NCBI RefSeq assembly: GCF_027924905.1
Contig: NZ_AP027055.1
Span: forward strand, 2,108,001-2,172,000
Source: Limnohabitans sp. INBF002
GTDB taxonomy: Bacteria; Pseudomonadota; Gammaproteobacteria; Burkholderiales; Burkholderiaceae_C
Length of the DNA stretch: 64,000 nt
Direction of reading: 5' to 3'
Shown here: piece by piece, positions 1-9,203 of the stretch
Position numbering within the stretch: position 1 is the stretch's first letter
Layout of the letters: the number at the start of each line of letters is the position of its first letter
The notes under the pieces: model-generated
What the model saw: the letters and a program-made list of their open reading frames with translations, nothing else
What the model was told of the DNA's origin: nothing
The model's database searches: none
Program-made: the position numbers and the translations under genes

Positions 1-1391
1 CAGTCACCACGCGACAGCAACAAGGCGCGACGCAGGTTCTCTTCCATCATCGGGCCCAAGATGAAACCCAGCAACAAAGGCGCAGGTTCCACACCGAGCT
101 TCACAAAGGTGTAGCCCACCAAACCGAAGGCGGCGACCATCCAGATGTCGAAGGTGTTGTTGTTGGTCGAGTACACACCGATCGCGCAGAACAGCACGAT
201 GGCGGGGAACAAGAATCGGTAAGGCACAGACAACAACTTGATCCACATGCCAATCAAAGGCAAGTTCAAGATCACGAGCATCAAGTTACCAATCCACATG
301 GAGGCAATCAGACCCCAGAACAACTCGGGGTTGCTGGTCATCACCTGTGGGCCGGGCTGGATGTTGTGAATGGTCATCGCACCCACCATCAAAGCCATCA
401 CGGCGTTGGGTGGAATACCCAAGGTGAGCAAGGGAATGAAGGAGGTTTGTGCACCGGCGTTGTTGGCCGACTCAGGCGCAGCCACACCGCGGATGTTGCC
501 TTGACCGAATGGCACTTCGCCTGGACGCAGCTTGGTTTTCTTCTCGATGGTGTATGCAGCAAACGCAGCCAACAAAGCACCGCCACCAGGCAACACGCCG
601 AGCAACGAACCCAACGCTGTACCGCGAATGACCGCAGGCAACATGTTCTTGAAGTCTTCCTTGGTGGGGAACAAACCTTCCACCTTGGCCGTGAACACTT
701 CGCGTTCGTCTTCGGGTTGCGACAAGTTCGAAATGATCTCGCCGTAACCGAACACGCCCATCGCCACCACCACAAAGCCCACACCGTCGGTGAGTTCAGG
801 GATGTCAAAGCTGAAACGTGCCACACCAGAGTTGACGTCGGTACCGATCAAGCCCATCAAGAGGCCCAACACGATCATGGCGATCGCCTTGAGCAAAGAG
901 CCCGAAGCCAACACCACCGCGCCAACCAAGCCCAAGATCATGAGCGAGAAGTATTCGGCAGGGCCGAACTTAAAAGCGAGTTCGGTCAAAGGAGGCGCGA
1001 AGGCCGCCAAGATCAAGGTACCCACAGAACCGGCGAAGAACGAACCCAAACCAGCAGCCGCCAAAGCGGGGCCTGCTCGGCCTTTGCGGGCCATTTGGTA
1101 ACCGTCAATGGTGGTCACCACCGACGACGATTCACCCGGCAAGTTCACCAAAATCGCGGTGGTGGAGCCACCGTATTGGGCGCCGTAATAAATACCGGCC
1201 AACATGATCAGCGCCGACACAGGGGGCAGCGCGTAAGTGGCAGGCAACAACATGGCGATGGTGGCCACAGGGCCAATGCCTGGCAACACGCCAATCAGCG
1301 TGCCCAAGATACAACCGACCAAGGCGTACATGAGGTTGATGGGCGTGAACGCCACACCAAAACCCAATGAGAGGTTTGCAATCAAATCCAT
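1..1391 (-). CDS. tctA: Tripartite tricarboxylate transporter permease TctA (3' end cut by window)
   Basis: Large inner-membrane subunit of a TctABC-type carboxylate importer. The frame opens at the ATG whose first base is 1391, behind a GGGAG ribosome site, and stays open to base 1, giving about 463 of the usual ~500 residues. Nearly the whole protein is hydrophobic. The family signatures are visible: GVLPGIGPVATIAMLLPAT at residues 34-52, YYGAQYGGSTTAILVNLPGE at 68-87, and a second GVLPGGG element near residue 265, matching the internally duplicated TctA fold. It follows tctB by 17 bp, so the two are one transcription unit. No periplasmic TctC binding protein is seen in the window. The substrate cannot be read from the sequence. 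Confidence 0.93.
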   Translation of the reverse strand, partial: MDLIANLSLGFGVAFTPINLMYALVGCILGTLIGVLPGIGPVATIAMLLPATYALPPVSALIMLAGIYYGAQYGGSTTAILVNLPGESSSVVTTIDGYQMARKGRAGPALAAAGLGSFFAGSVGTLILAAFAPPLTELAFKFGPAEYFSLMILGLVGAVVLASGSLLKAIAMIVLGLLMGLIGTDVNSGVARFSFDIPELTDGVGFVVVAMGVFGYGEIISNLSQPEDEREVFTAKVEGLFPTKEDFKNMLPAVIRGTALGSLLGVLPGGGALLAAFAAYTIEKKTKLRPGEVPFGQGNIRGVAAPESANNAGAQTSFIPLLTLGIPPNAVMALMVGAMTIHNIQPGPQVMTSNPELFWGLIASMWIGNLMLVILNLPLIGMWIKLLSVPYRFLFPAIVLFCAIGVYSTNNNTFDIWMVAAFGLVGYTFVKLGVEPAPLLLGFILGPMMEENLRRALLLSRGD

Positions 1392-1408
1392 TTTTTATTT
1401 CTCCCGGC

Positions 1409-1894
1409 TCAACCAGTGATGAAGGTGGGCCACACAGGCATCTGCAATTTCAGCAGCACGATGAAAGCCAAGTAGCTACCAGCAGACAAGATGGTGGCCA
1501 AGATGAGGACGTCTTTCAACACAAACGTCTCGCCGGCTTTGCTTGCAATGATGACCAAGGCGTAGATCGCAGCGATCAAGCCCATGGCTGGAACGCCCAA
1601 GCTGGGCAAGCCAGCCAACAAGATACCGAACACCACGTTGGCACCCAAGATGAACACAATGGGGCGCCAAGCAAACTTACCAATCGGCTCGCCGTCTTCG
1701 GTGTGCTCGACCAATGAGTAAAACATGATGAAGGCACCCAACACGGCCAAGAAAATACCCAACAGCATGGGGAAGTAGCCAGGGCCCATGCGCGCGCCTG
1801 TGCCAATCGTGTAGTTGGTTGCACCCCACGCGAAGCCACCACCGACCAATGTGAACATCAGGCCGGAGAAAAAGTCTTTTTGACTTTTGATCAT
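1409..1894 (-). CDS. tctB: Tripartite tricarboxylate transporter small membrane subunit TctB
   Basis: Small membrane subunit (161 residues) that pairs with TctA in the inner membrane. The start at 1894 is chosen because GAGGAGA lies just upstream; a frame extension beginning eight codons earlier would swallow that ribosome site. About four hydrophobic segments are visible (roughly residues 10-25, 42-62, 79-95 and 104-150) together with the TctB-typical stretch GTGARMGPGYFP at residues 31-42. It is the first gene of the tctBA pair. Confidence 0.9.
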   Translation of the reverse strand: MIKSQKDFFSGLMFTLVGGGFAWGATNYTIGTGARMGPGYFPMLLGIFLAVLGAFIMFYSLVEHTEDGEPIGKFAWRPIVFILGANVVFGILLAGLPSLGVPAMGLIAAIYALVIIASKAGETFVLKDVLILATILSAGSYLAFIVLLKLQMPVWPTFITG

Positions 1895-1994
1895 TTCATC
1901 TCCTCTATTCAAAAGCAAATATGCAGTGAATTATGGAGTTGCACCTAGGGGTCACCCGATGTGGGTTCCACCTACTTTTTCGAGGTCAAAAATC

Positions 1995-2008
1995 AGGGGT
2001 AAACCCTT
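1995..2008. promoter_or_regulatory. Near-palindrome AGGGGTAAACCCTT upstream of tctBA
   Basis: A short inverted repeat lies about 100 bp upstream of the tctB start and just past the stop of the spermidine-synthase-like gene. It has the size and symmetry of a regulator-binding site, but it is imperfect and I have no regulator to assign to it. Confidence 0.25.
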
Positions 2009-2011
2009 ATC

Positions 2012-2773
2012 TCACAAGGCTTGCAGCGGTTTGAACACGCGCAACCATTTGGTCGCAGGCAGGGGCCAGCGCGCTTGAATGGCCTCGGCACGCGCCATCA
2101 ATTCGGCACGCTTGGGATGACTGGGCGTGCGTTGCGCCAGCACCACCGTGTTGCCCTCGCGCGTGGGCTTGAAAGCCCACAGCGCATCTTCGCCAAAAGC
2201 CTTGGCCATCTTCTCCACACTTTGGGCAAAGCTGGAGCTGCGGCCAAACAGATTGACGGTCATGCAGCCTTCGTCGGTCAACAAGCTGCGGCAGTCGGCA
2301 TAAAACTCGGCGCTGTCCAGCACAGGCGAAGCAGCCTCGTGGTCGTACAAATCCACTTGCAGCGCGTCGATCTGGCCACGCCAGTGGTCGTGTTTGGCCA
2401 CTTCGGCTGCGTCGCCCAACACCACTTGCAGCTTGGCGCTGTCGGCGGGCAGCTTGAACCACAGGCGGCAGGCAGCCACCACTTGGGGGTTCAGTTCAAT
2501 CGCGGTGGTTTTCATGCGCAGATGCTTGAATGAAAACTTGGTGAGCGACGCCGCCCCCAAACCCAACTGCATGGCGTGCAGCTTGCCCACTTGGTCGATG
2601 TCCACAAACAAGAGCCACGCCATCATGCGTTGCACGTATTCCAAGTCGATGTCAAAGGGCTTGTCGATGTTCATCGAGCCTTGCACCCACGGTGTGCCGA
2701 GGTGCAGGTAGCGGGTGTCGCCGTAGTCAGAGAAATTGACTTCAGGAAGTTCGATTTTTTTCTTGGTTGCCAT
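2012..2773 (-). CDS. Spermidine-synthase-like (aminopropyltransferase-fold) protein
   Basis: A 253-residue protein of the spermidine synthase superfamily with a Rossmann fold that binds decarboxylated SAM or SAM. Visible are a glycine-rich loop variant QLGLGAASLTKF (about residues 72-83), the acidic strand end TTAIELNP, and the second acidic motif LQVVLGDAAE. The N-terminal substrate-binding beta-hairpin region is short and the canonical GGGDG loop is altered, so true polyamine synthase activity is doubtful. Many such proteins in this order are annotated as spermidine synthase by fold only. The start MATKKK at 2773 is preferred over a longer frame that would run into recJ. It is 16 bp behind recJ and probably cotranscribed with it. 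Confidence 0.75.
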   Translation of the reverse strand: MATKKKIELPEVNFSDYGDTRYLHLGTPWVQGSMNIDKPFDIDLEYVQRMMAWLLFVDIDQVGKLHAMQLGLGAASLTKFSFKHLRMKTTAIELNPQVVAACRLWFKLPADSAKLQVVLGDAAEVAKHDHWRGQIDALQVDLYDHEAASPVLDSAEFYADCRSLLTDEGCMTVNLFGRSSSFAQSVEKMAKAFGEDALWAFKPTREGNTVVLAQRTPSHPKRAELMARAEAIQARWPLPATKWLRVFKPLQAL

Positions 2774-2789
2774 TGCGTTGTTTTCTTTT

Positions 2790-4499
2790 TTATCCAGCCA
2801 TGCCTTCGACCACAAAGCGCACGCGCTTGTTGCCCTGCCATTCATCGGCCTCTAAGCGAAACGCCAGATGCGCCAGCGGCGGTAAGGGGTCCACACGACC
2901 AAACCAAATGCCATCCACAGGTTGGCCATGGTGGCGCAGTTTGAGGGCCAAATGTTTTTCGCCCACCAAGCGCTGGCCGAGTACCTCGATCTCTTCACTG
3001 AACGTGGGCGGCGCAAAGCCTTGGCCCCACACTTCGCGGGCCAAGGTGTCGGCCAGCTCGGGGCGGCGGTATTCGGGCAGCAAGGGGCCGTCGGTTTCTA
3101 AGCGGCGTTGCAAGGTGGCTTCATCGAGCCACTCTTGCGCGACTTGTTGCAAGGCTTCTTCAAAGGTGGCGAGGTTGTCCTCTTCCAAGGTGCAACCCGC
3201 AGCCATGGCGTGACCGCCAAAGCGCAGCAACACACCGGGGTGGCGCTTGGCCACGAGGTCGAGTGCATCACGCAAATGAAAACCGGGAATGGAGCGGCCT
3301 GAGCCTTTGAGCTCGTGCCCCTTGCCTGCGGCTTGGCTGGGCGCGAACACAAACGTGGGGCGGTGGTGCAAGTCTTTGAGCTTGGCGGCCACGATGCCCA
3401 CCACGCCTTCGTGGAAGTCGGGGTCGAACACGCACAAAGCTGAAGGCGGTTCTTCTTCGGGGTCAAACATTTCTTGCGCCAGCTCCAACGCTTGCTCCCG
3501 CATGTCGCCTTCAATCTCGCGGCGCTCGCGGTTGATGCGATCAAGCTGCGTAGCCAGTTCGGTCGCACGGCCCACGTCATCCGTCGTCAAGCATTCAATG
3601 CCCAAGGTCATGTCCGACAAACGGCCTGCGGCGTTGATGCGCGGCCCCACTGCAAAACCAAAATCTTGCGAGGTGCATTTCTCGCTGGTGCGACCAGCGG
3701 CTGCAAACAAAGCGGTCATGCCCGCAGGCATTTGGCCCTTGCGCACACGCACCAAGCCTTGAGCCACCAAGCGACGGTTGTTGGCGTCGAGCTTGACCAC
3801 GTCGGCCACTGTGCCCAGCGCCACCAGTGGCAGCAAGATGTCGAGCTTGGGCTGTTGTTCCGCAGTGAACACACCGCGCTTGCGCAGCTCCGCACGCAAA
3901 ACCAACAGCACATAAAACATCACGCCCACGCCCGCGAGCGCTTTGCTCTCGAACGTGCAACCGGGTTGGTTGGGGTTGACCATCGCATCGGCCTCGGGCA
4001 ACACCGCAGCCGGTAAATGATGGTCGGTCACCAAGACTTGCAAGCCCAGCTTGCGCGCCGTGGCCACGCCCTCGACACTGGCAATGCCGTTGTCCACGGT
4101 GATGAGCACATCGGCGCCGCTGGCTTTGACACGCTCAGCAATGGGGGGCGTGAGGCCATACCCATCCACCACACGGTCGGGGACGATGTAGCTCACGTGC
4201 TTCGCGCCCAGCAAGCGCAGGCCACGCAGGGCCACAGCACAGGCGGTGGCGCCGTCGCAGTCGTAGTCGGCAACCACGCAAAGTTTTTTGTTCGCGGCCA
4301 TGGCATCGGCCAACAACACGGCTGCTGCTTCAATGCCCTTCAAACCTGTGGGTGGCAACAGTTGCGCGAGCGAAGCGTCGAGCGTGGCCGCATCTTGAAT
4401 GCCGCGTGCGGCATACAGGCGCGCCAACAGCGGATGCACGCCCGCTTGCTCCAGCGCCCAAATGCTGCGCGGTGGCATGTCGCGTGGGATGAATTGCAT
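2790..4499 (-). CDS. recJ: Single-stranded-DNA-specific exonuclease RecJ
   Basis: A 569-residue 5'-3' ssDNA exonuclease used in mismatch, base-excision and recombinational repair. The DHH phosphoesterase motifs are clear: VVADYDCDGATA (about residues 75-86), VLITVDNGIAS, and VTDHHLPAAVLPEADAMVNP carrying the DHH triad. These are followed by the DHHA1 domain around GFHEGVV/GRSIPGFHLRDAL and a C-terminal OB-type domain. Length is standard. It sits 4 bp after the upstream COG4255-type gene, in an arrangement I know to be common in Burkholderiales. Confidence 0.97.
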   Translation of the reverse strand: MQFIPRDMPPRSIWALEQAGVHPLLARLYAARGIQDAATLDASLAQLLPPTGLKGIEAAAVLLADAMAANKKLCVVADYDCDGATACAVALRGLRLLGAKHVSYIVPDRVVDGYGLTPPIAERVKASGADVLITVDNGIASVEGVATARKLGLQVLVTDHHLPAAVLPEADAMVNPNQPGCTFESKALAGVGVMFYVLLVLRAELRKRGVFTAEQQPKLDILLPLVALGTVADVVKLDANNRRLVAQGLVRVRKGQMPAGMTALFAAAGRTSEKCTSQDFGFAVGPRINAAGRLSDMTLGIECLTTDDVGRATELATQLDRINRERREIEGDMREQALELAQEMFDPEEEPPSALCVFDPDFHEGVVGIVAAKLKDLHHRPTFVFAPSQAAGKGHELKGSGRSIPGFHLRDALDLVAKRHPGVLLRFGGHAMAAGCTLEEDNLATFEEALQQVAQEWLDEATLQRRLETDGPLLPEYRRPELADTLAREVWGQGFAPPTFSEEIEVLGQRLVGEKHLALKLRHHGQPVDGIWFGRVDPLPPLAHLAFRLEADEWQGNKRVRFVVEGMAG

Positions 4500-4503
4500 G
4501 GGC

Positions 4504-5559
4504 TTAATCTTTCAAAGGCGCAACGGCCAACACGGTGTCTAAAGAAGTCGGGGCCAACTGCGTGCGCAGGCGTTGCCACAGCGACGGGGCTGCGCTGTCG
4601 TACACATGAAACTCATGCTCACCGCACAACACCAATCGCTGCGGCTCGCCTGCAGCCACGCGCGCCAACATGGGCGCAATGACATGGGCATCAACGTGTT
4701 GCCACGCTTCTAGCCAGCCGATGAGGTCTTGTTGCAACGCGCTTTGGCGCAAGGTGTGAATGACGGCGGGCTCTTGCTGTGCGGGCTTGTTCGCTTCGGC
4801 CGTGTTGCCGGCTGTTGCATCACTAGGCAAAGCGCCCGTGCCATGCACCCAAAACGAATTAATGGTCAGGCTGCGACCGTCGTTGACAGCGTGGGTGTAG
4901 AGCAACATTTGCATTTCGTTTTGCAACCGGCGCAGCAGTTTGGCGGCGGGGCTTAACGCATCAGCGGCCACATGGCTGCCCACCAACCACGGATCAATGT
5001 TGCGGCCAATCACGCGGTCTACCGAGGCGGTGAGCAAGTCAGCCAACAAAGGCGACTGCGCCAGCCACTGACCGGGCTTGTGGGGGTGCAAGGCAATGCC
5101 GTCTTCGGCAAAAAAACTTTGCATGGCGTTGAACAGCGCGCTGTCTGTGGCTTCGTCGATTTGCAAATAAGCGGGGTCGCCCAGCGTGACTTGGCCGTTG
5201 CTCACATGCCAGTTGCACAGGGTGATGAAGGCCCAGCCCTCTGTTGCGCCATCAGCAACCAAGCCTTGCGCCACAGCCGCACGCGCAGCCCATGGCAAAC
5301 CACCATCCGTCGCTCGCCAACCCACAGCTTGCGCCCAAGCGCGTTCATGCGGGGGCGACAAAGTGGCCAGCAACGGTTCTTGCACGGGATCGACTTGCAC
5401 ATCCACACGTCGGGCCTGCGTTAGCCACGCGCGCAGATGGGGCAGCTCGGCCTTGGCCAACACCGATGCCTCGGGGCCGTGGGTGGTCCACAGCGAAAAC
5501 GGAATCAGGGTGGTATCGCGCACATCATCAGACGGCACAGAGGTCAGCGCAGAAGTCAT
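4504..5559 (-). CDS. Conserved recJ-linked protein, COG4255 ('phosphoglycerate mutase'-labelled) family
   Basis: A 351-residue cytoplasmic protein with no signal peptide or membrane segment. Family-typical blocks are visible: a CNWHV segment near the centre, DRVIGRN, and LRRLQNEMQMLLYTHAVN followed by NSFWVHGTG. Database entries often call this family phosphoglycerate mutase or a regulatory protein, but the motifs of either classical mutase family are not evident, so I assign no reaction. The start ATG at 5559 is chosen because longer in-frame starts would run into the divergent lolC promoter region. It is transcribed just ahead of recJ, and this constant pairing hints at a nucleic-acid-related role (inference). 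Confidence 0.7.
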   Translation of the reverse strand: MTSALTSVPSDDVRDTTLIPFSLWTTHGPEASVLAKAELPHLRAWLTQARRVDVQVDPVQEPLLATLSPPHERAWAQAVGWRATDGGLPWAARAAVAQGLVADGATEGWAFITLCNWHVSNGQVTLGDPAYLQIDEATDSALFNAMQSFFAEDGIALHPHKPGQWLAQSPLLADLLTASVDRVIGRNIDPWLVGSHVAADALSPAAKLLRRLQNEMQMLLYTHAVNDGRSLTINSFWVHGTGALPSDATAGNTAEANKPAQQEPAVIHTLRQSALQQDLIGWLEAWQHVDAHVIAPMLARVAAGEPQRLVLCGEHEFHVYDSAAPSLWQRLRTQLAPTSLDTVLAVAPLKD

Positions 5560-5632
5560 AGCCTTGATTGTCCGTGATGCCGCCAAACACTTTGAAAAGG
5601 CATTCTTTTCACTACGGGATAATCCAACCCAC

Positions 5633-6904
5633 ATGCAAACCACTTCCTCCAAACTTCCCTACGAACTGCTCATTGGCTGGCGTTACACACGCGCGGGCCG
5701 TGTGGCGGGTCGCAACGGTTTTATTTCGTTCATCTCGGGCGTGTCCATGTTGGGCATTGCGTTGGGCGTGGCTGCGCTCATCATCGTGTTGAGCGTGATG
5801 AACGGTTTTCAAAAGGAAGTGCGCGACCGCATGTTGGCCGTGGTGTCGCACATCGAGCTGCTCGCCCCCGGCGGCGAAGGCTTTGCCGATGTGAATGCAC
5901 TCATCGCCCAAGCCAAACAAAACACCGAGGTCGTGGCAGCCGCCCCCTTTGTGTCACAACAAGCGTTGATGGCGCGTGGCGAAGACATGCGCGGCGCCAT
6001 GGTGCGCGGCATTGACCCCGAACCCGAAACACAGGTGAGCGACTTCACCCTACAAATCCCCCCCGCGGTGCGCGCCACCTTGCAGCCCGGCAGCTTCAAT
6101 GTGGTGTTGGGCGGCGAGCTGGCCATGTCCATAGGTGTGCGCGTGGGCGACCAAATTACCCTCATCGCGCCCGGCGGGCAAGTCACACCTGCAGGTGTGA
6201 TGCCACGCTTGAAGCAGTTGCATGTGTCGGGCGTGTTTGATTCGGGCCATTATGAATACGACGCCTCGCTCGCGCTGCTGCACATGGAAGACGCGCAACG
6301 CATCTTCCGCCTGGAAGCGCCCACGGGGGTGCGCCTGAAAATCAAAGACAGCCAGCAAGCCCGCAGCGTGGCTTATGACTTGGCGATGCAACTTGGCCCC
6401 GATGTCATCGTGCGCGATTGGACACGCCAAAACCGCACTTGGTTTGCGGCGGTGCAAGTCGAAAAACGCATGATGTTCATCATCCTCACGCTCATCGTGG
6501 CGGTGGCGGCGTTCAACCTGGTCACCACGCTGGTGATGACCGTGACTGACAAACGCGCTGACATTGCCATTTTGCGCACACTGGGTGCGAGCCCCAAAAG
6601 CATCATGGCCATCTTTGTGGTGCAAGGCGCCACGGTAGGCGTGCTTGGCACGCTGGGTGGTTTGCTGTTGGGCCTGAGCGTGGCATTCAACATTGACGTC
6701 ATCGTGCCCGCCATTGAACACCTGTTGGGTGCGAGCTTCTTACCGCGTGACATCTACCTCATCAGCCGCATGCCCAGCGACCCGCAAGCCGCCGACATTT
6801 GGCCGATTGCCATCATCTCGTTGGTGTTGGCCTTCTTGGCCACCATTTACCCCAGTTGGCGCGCCAGCCGCGTCAACCCGGCTCAAGCCTTGCGCTACGA
6901 ATGA
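5633..6904 (+). CDS. lolC: Lipoprotein-releasing ABC transporter permease LolC/LolE
   Basis: A 423-residue inner-membrane permease that extracts mature lipoproteins from the membrane and hands them to LolA. The N-terminus [15 protein letters not shown] is diagnostic. One transmembrane segment follows (about residues 27-52), then a large periplasmic MacB-type domain and an FtsX domain with three segments after residue 275 ([18 protein letters not shown] and two later). It ends in the usual [17 protein letters not shown] box. The ATG at 5633 is preferred; the frame is open further upstream but has no homology there. There is one permease only, as expected for organisms with a LolC/E hybrid. Its stop lies 8 bp before the lolD start. 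Confidence 0.95.
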   Translation: MQTTSSKLPYELLIGWRYTRAGRVAGRNGFISFISGVSMLGIALGVAALIIVLSVMNGFQKEVRDRMLAVVSHIELLAPGGEGFADVNALIAQAKQNTEVVAAAPFVSQQALMARGEDMRGAMVRGIDPEPETQVSDFTLQIPPAVRATLQPGSFNVVLGGELAMSIGVRVGDQITLIAPGGQVTPAGVMPRLKQLHVSGVFDSGHYEYDASLALLHMEDAQRIFRLEAPTGVRLKIKDSQQARSVAYDLAMQLGPDVIVRDWTRQNRTWFAAVQVEKRMMFIILTLIVAVAAFNLVTTLVMTVTDKRADIAILRTLGASPKSIMAIFVVQGATVGVLGTLGGLLLGLSVAFNIDVIVPAIEHLLGASFLPRDIYLISRMPSDPQAADIWPIAIISLVLAFLATIYPSWRASRVNPAQALRYE

Positions 6905-6912
6905 GGCTTGCT

Positions 6913-7596
6913 ATGACCAATACACCTGTTCTCACCGCCCACCACATCAGCCGCCGCTTCACCGAAGGGCCGCTGGATGTGACGGTGTTGCAAAACGTTG
7001 ACCTCTCGGTGAATGCCGGCGAAACCTTGGCCATCGTTGGCTCATCGGGCTCTGGCAAAAGCACATTGCTGCATGTACTGGGCGGCTTGGACGAGCCCAG
7101 CTCTGGCAGCGTGTCGCTGATGGGGCAACCCTTGGCTGGCCTCAGCGCTGCGGCCTTGGGCAATTTGCGCAACCAGCATTTGGGCTTTGTGTATCAGTTC
7201 CACCACTTGCTGCCCGAGTTCAGCGCGCTCGACAACGTGGCCATGCCCTTGTGGATTCGCCGCATGGACCGTGCCGCTGCCAGCGCGCAAGCGCAGGCCA
7301 TGCTCGAAGCCGTGGGCTTGGGCCCACGCATGCACCACCGCCCGGCCGAGCTGTCAGGCGGCGAACGCCAACGCGTGGCGATTGCCCGTGCTTTGGTGAC
7401 ACGCCCTGCGTGTGTGCTGGCCGACGAGCCCACCGGCAACCTCGACCGCAACACGGCAGACAACGTGTTTGCCTTGATGTTGCAACTGGCCCGTGAGCAC
7501 AACACCGCGTTTGTGTTGGTGACGCACGACAACGCCTTGGCGGCGCGCTGCGACCGCCAGCTGCACCTGAACGCAGGCGTGCTGCAAAACACGTGA
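6913..7596 (+). CDS. lolD: Lipoprotein-releasing system ATPase LolD
   Basis: A 227-residue ABC ATPase that powers the LolC permease. It has Walker [10 protein letters not shown] (about residues 41-49), the ABC signature [15 protein letters not shown] (about 144-158) and Walker [14 protein letters not shown], followed by the switch histidine in VTHD. The start ATG at 6913 has GAGG at a good distance. An alternative ATG at 6901 overlaps the lolC stop codon but has no ribosome site. Confidence 0.96.
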   Translation: MTNTPVLTAHHISRRFTEGPLDVTVLQNVDLSVNAGETLAIVGSSGSGKSTLLHVLGGLDEPSSGSVSLMGQPLAGLSAAALGNLRNQHLGFVYQFHHLLPEFSALDNVAMPLWIRRMDRAAASAQAQAMLEAVGLGPRMHHRPAELSGGERQRVAIARALVTRPACVLADEPTGNLDRNTADNVFALMLQLAREHNTAFVLVTHDNALAARCDRQLHLNAGVLQNT

Positions 7597-7632
7597 AGAA
7601 GTAGGCACTGCTTGGCCAAGCGGCCCTTCTTC
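7595..7632. terminator. Possible hairpin between convergent lolD and nhaR
   Basis: The arms GAAGAAG (7595-7601) and CTTCTTC (7626-7632) continue with GGC/GCC after a 2-nt bulge and enclose the palindrome CTTGGCCAAG. It sits at the junction of two convergent genes, where a bidirectional terminator is expected. There is no clear T-run, so this is tentative. Confidence 0.35.
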
Positions 7633-7647
7633 GAATGAATCGTTGCA

Positions 7648-8544
7648 TCAACCGCTGAACAAGCGACCACGCGCGTTTTGCGTGATGGCTGCCACACACG
7701 GGTGCGAAATGCGGCGCTCCACCGACACCGCAAAAAACTCTTCCACCAGCTCGTCACTGCGGCCAATCACTTCCACACCGTACTGCGCCACCGTTTCTGT
7801 TTCCAAGATGCCGGGCGACATGAACACACCCCGCCCTTCGCGACCAAACGCCGTCATCAACGCACCATCGTCAAACTCGCCCACCACGCGCGGTTGAATT
7901 TTGTGGCGCACCAGCCAGCCATCGAGCTGTTGCCGCACCGAAGACGATGAGCCCTGAATCAGCATGGGCGCATCGTGCAAGCATTGCGGAAACTTACCTT
8001 TCAACGTGGCGCGCAAAGTAGGCGTGCAAAAAAAGCTCATGGGCGTGGTGCCCAGCGCGTGGTTAAAGGCCTTCACGCTGATGCGCTTGGACAGCGGCTC
8101 GTCAGCTATGACCAAATCGAGTCGATGCAAAGCCAGCTGCGCCAGCAGGTCTGGAAACTTGCCCTCGCTGCCAATCAAACGCACAGGCTCAGCAATCGAC
8201 AAAGCGGGCTCTAGCAGCCGATAGGCCACCGACTTGGCCACCGAATCGGCCACGCCCACCCGAAATTCCAAGGTACGCACGCCCGCTTTCGTGTTGGCCA
8301 TGGCGGCTTGCAGCTCTGAGCCCAAGGCAAAAATATCGTCGGCGTAGCTCAGCGCCTTGCGCCCGTCTTCGGTCAGCTCGAGCTGGCGGCCACTTTTGCG
8401 GAACAGCTGACGGCCCAAGCTTTCTTCCAACAATTTGATTTGCCCAGACAGCGTTTGCGGCGTGGTGTGTAACTGCTCACCTGCGCGCATGATGCCGCCA
8501 GCACGTGCAGTGACCCAGAAATAGTAAAGATGCTTGAAATTCAT
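7648..8544 (-). CDS. nhaR: LysR-family transcriptional regulator, NhaR type
   Basis: A 298-residue LysR-type activator. The N-terminal winged helix-turn-helix runs through MNFKHLYYFWVTARAGG and the recognition region TTPQTLSGQIKLLEESLG (about residues 26-45). This HTH, with FWVTAR and TLSGQIK, is the version found in NhaR regulators, which respond to Na+ in enterobacteria. The effector domain follows (residues ~90-295). No nhaA antiporter is adjacent, so the target is unknown. The start at 8544 is set by the conserved MNFKHL. It is divergent from the Rrf2 gene across a 128-bp AT-rich spacer. Confidence 0.8.
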   Translation of the reverse strand: MNFKHLYYFWVTARAGGIMRAGEQLHTTPQTLSGQIKLLEESLGRQLFRKSGRQLELTEDGRKALSYADDIFALGSELQAAMANTKAGVRTLEFRVGVADSVAKSVAYRLLEPALSIAEPVRLIGSEGKFPDLLAQLALHRLDLVIADEPLSKRISVKAFNHALGTTPMSFFCTPTLRATLKGKFPQCLHDAPMLIQGSSSSVRQQLDGWLVRHKIQPRVVGEFDDGALMTAFGREGRGVFMSPGILETETVAQYGVEVIGRSDELVEEFFAVSVERRISHPCVAAITQNARGRLFSG

Positions 8545-8556
8545 AACCCGTATTAA

Positions 8557-8607
8557 ACTTCGGTTTTTTCGAATAAATAAAAGAATAAATACGAATTTAC
8601 ACGAAGT
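8557..8607. promoter_or_regulatory. AT-rich divergent control region between nhaR and the Rrf2 gene
   Basis: The spacer holds an outer inverted repeat ACTTCG (8557-8562) / CGAAGT (8602-8607), an inner TTCG (8568-8571) / CGAA (8592-8595), and two copies of GAATAAATA. The local AT content stands out from the surroundings. It is a plausible binding site for one or both flanking regulators. The Rrf2 gene itself has a strong AAAGGAG ribosome site at the 3' end of the spacer. Confidence 0.4.
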
Positions 8608-8672
8608 GATTTTCTGCTTAAAGTTCACCGCAGTCTGGCAAACAGCCAGAAGAAACCCGAAAGGAGCACACC

Positions 8673-9188
8673 ATGCGTTTGAGTACCAAAAGCCGTTTTG
8701 CCGTCACCGCCATGATTGACATGGGCATGCGTCAGCACCAAGGTCCCGTGTCGTTGGCCGCCATCAGCCAACGCCAACACATCTCGATCTCTTACCTTGA
8801 GCAGCTCTTTAGCAAAATGCGCCAACACGGTTTGGTGGAAAGCACACGCGGCCCCGGCGGCGGCTACACCTTGAACCGCGACGCCAACCAGATCAGCGTG
8901 GCCGACATCATTGATGCGGTCAACAGCCCCGACGAGAAGGAGCAAGTGTCTGCAGATGCCCAACAAAATGGCTACGTGTCCACCGAAGAGTTGTGGTCAC
9001 ACCTGAACCAAAAAATGGAAGACCACATGCAGTCCATCAGCTTGCACAGTTTGATTGCGGCACAACTCTCGAAAGCGAGAGACTTGCCAAACAACAACTC
9101 CCCCAAGCGCGGCGTATTCGCTCAAAAACCACAAACCACGGTCACCACCAGAGCGCCCAACTCGGTGTTCGCGCTAGGCAGCGTTTGA
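8673..9188 (+). CDS. Rrf2-family (IscR-like) regulator lacking all cysteines
   Basis: A 171-residue DNA-binding regulator. The N-terminus MRLSTKSRFAVTAMIDMGMR, the HTH region (SLAAISQRQHISISYLEQLF) and the wing STRGPGGGYTL are IscR-like, as is the C-terminal NSVFALG tail seen in betaproteobacterial IscR. IscR normally holds a [2Fe-2S] cluster with three cysteines and a histidine shortly before the conserved LW. Here that stretch (residues ~89-110, ending STEELW) has no cysteine, and the whole protein has none. It is not next to iscS/iscU. It may be a cluster-independent paralogue acting like apo-IscR, or may sense something else. It is followed 15 bp later by tatD. Confidence 0.85.
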   Translation: MRLSTKSRFAVTAMIDMGMRQHQGPVSLAAISQRQHISISYLEQLFSKMRQHGLVESTRGPGGGYTLNRDANQISVADIIDAVNSPDEKEQVSADAQQNGYVSTEELWSHLNQKMEDHMQSISLHSLIAAQLSKARDLPNNNSPKRGVFAQKPQTTVTTRAPNSVFALGSV

Positions 9189-9203
9189 GTCGCGCCACAC
9201 ACG

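Noticed and set aside
366..1370. 334-codon open frame on the plus strand
   Set aside because: It is antisense to tctA, is rich in His/Gln/Arg with no recognisable domain, and is typical of GC-rich shadow frames.
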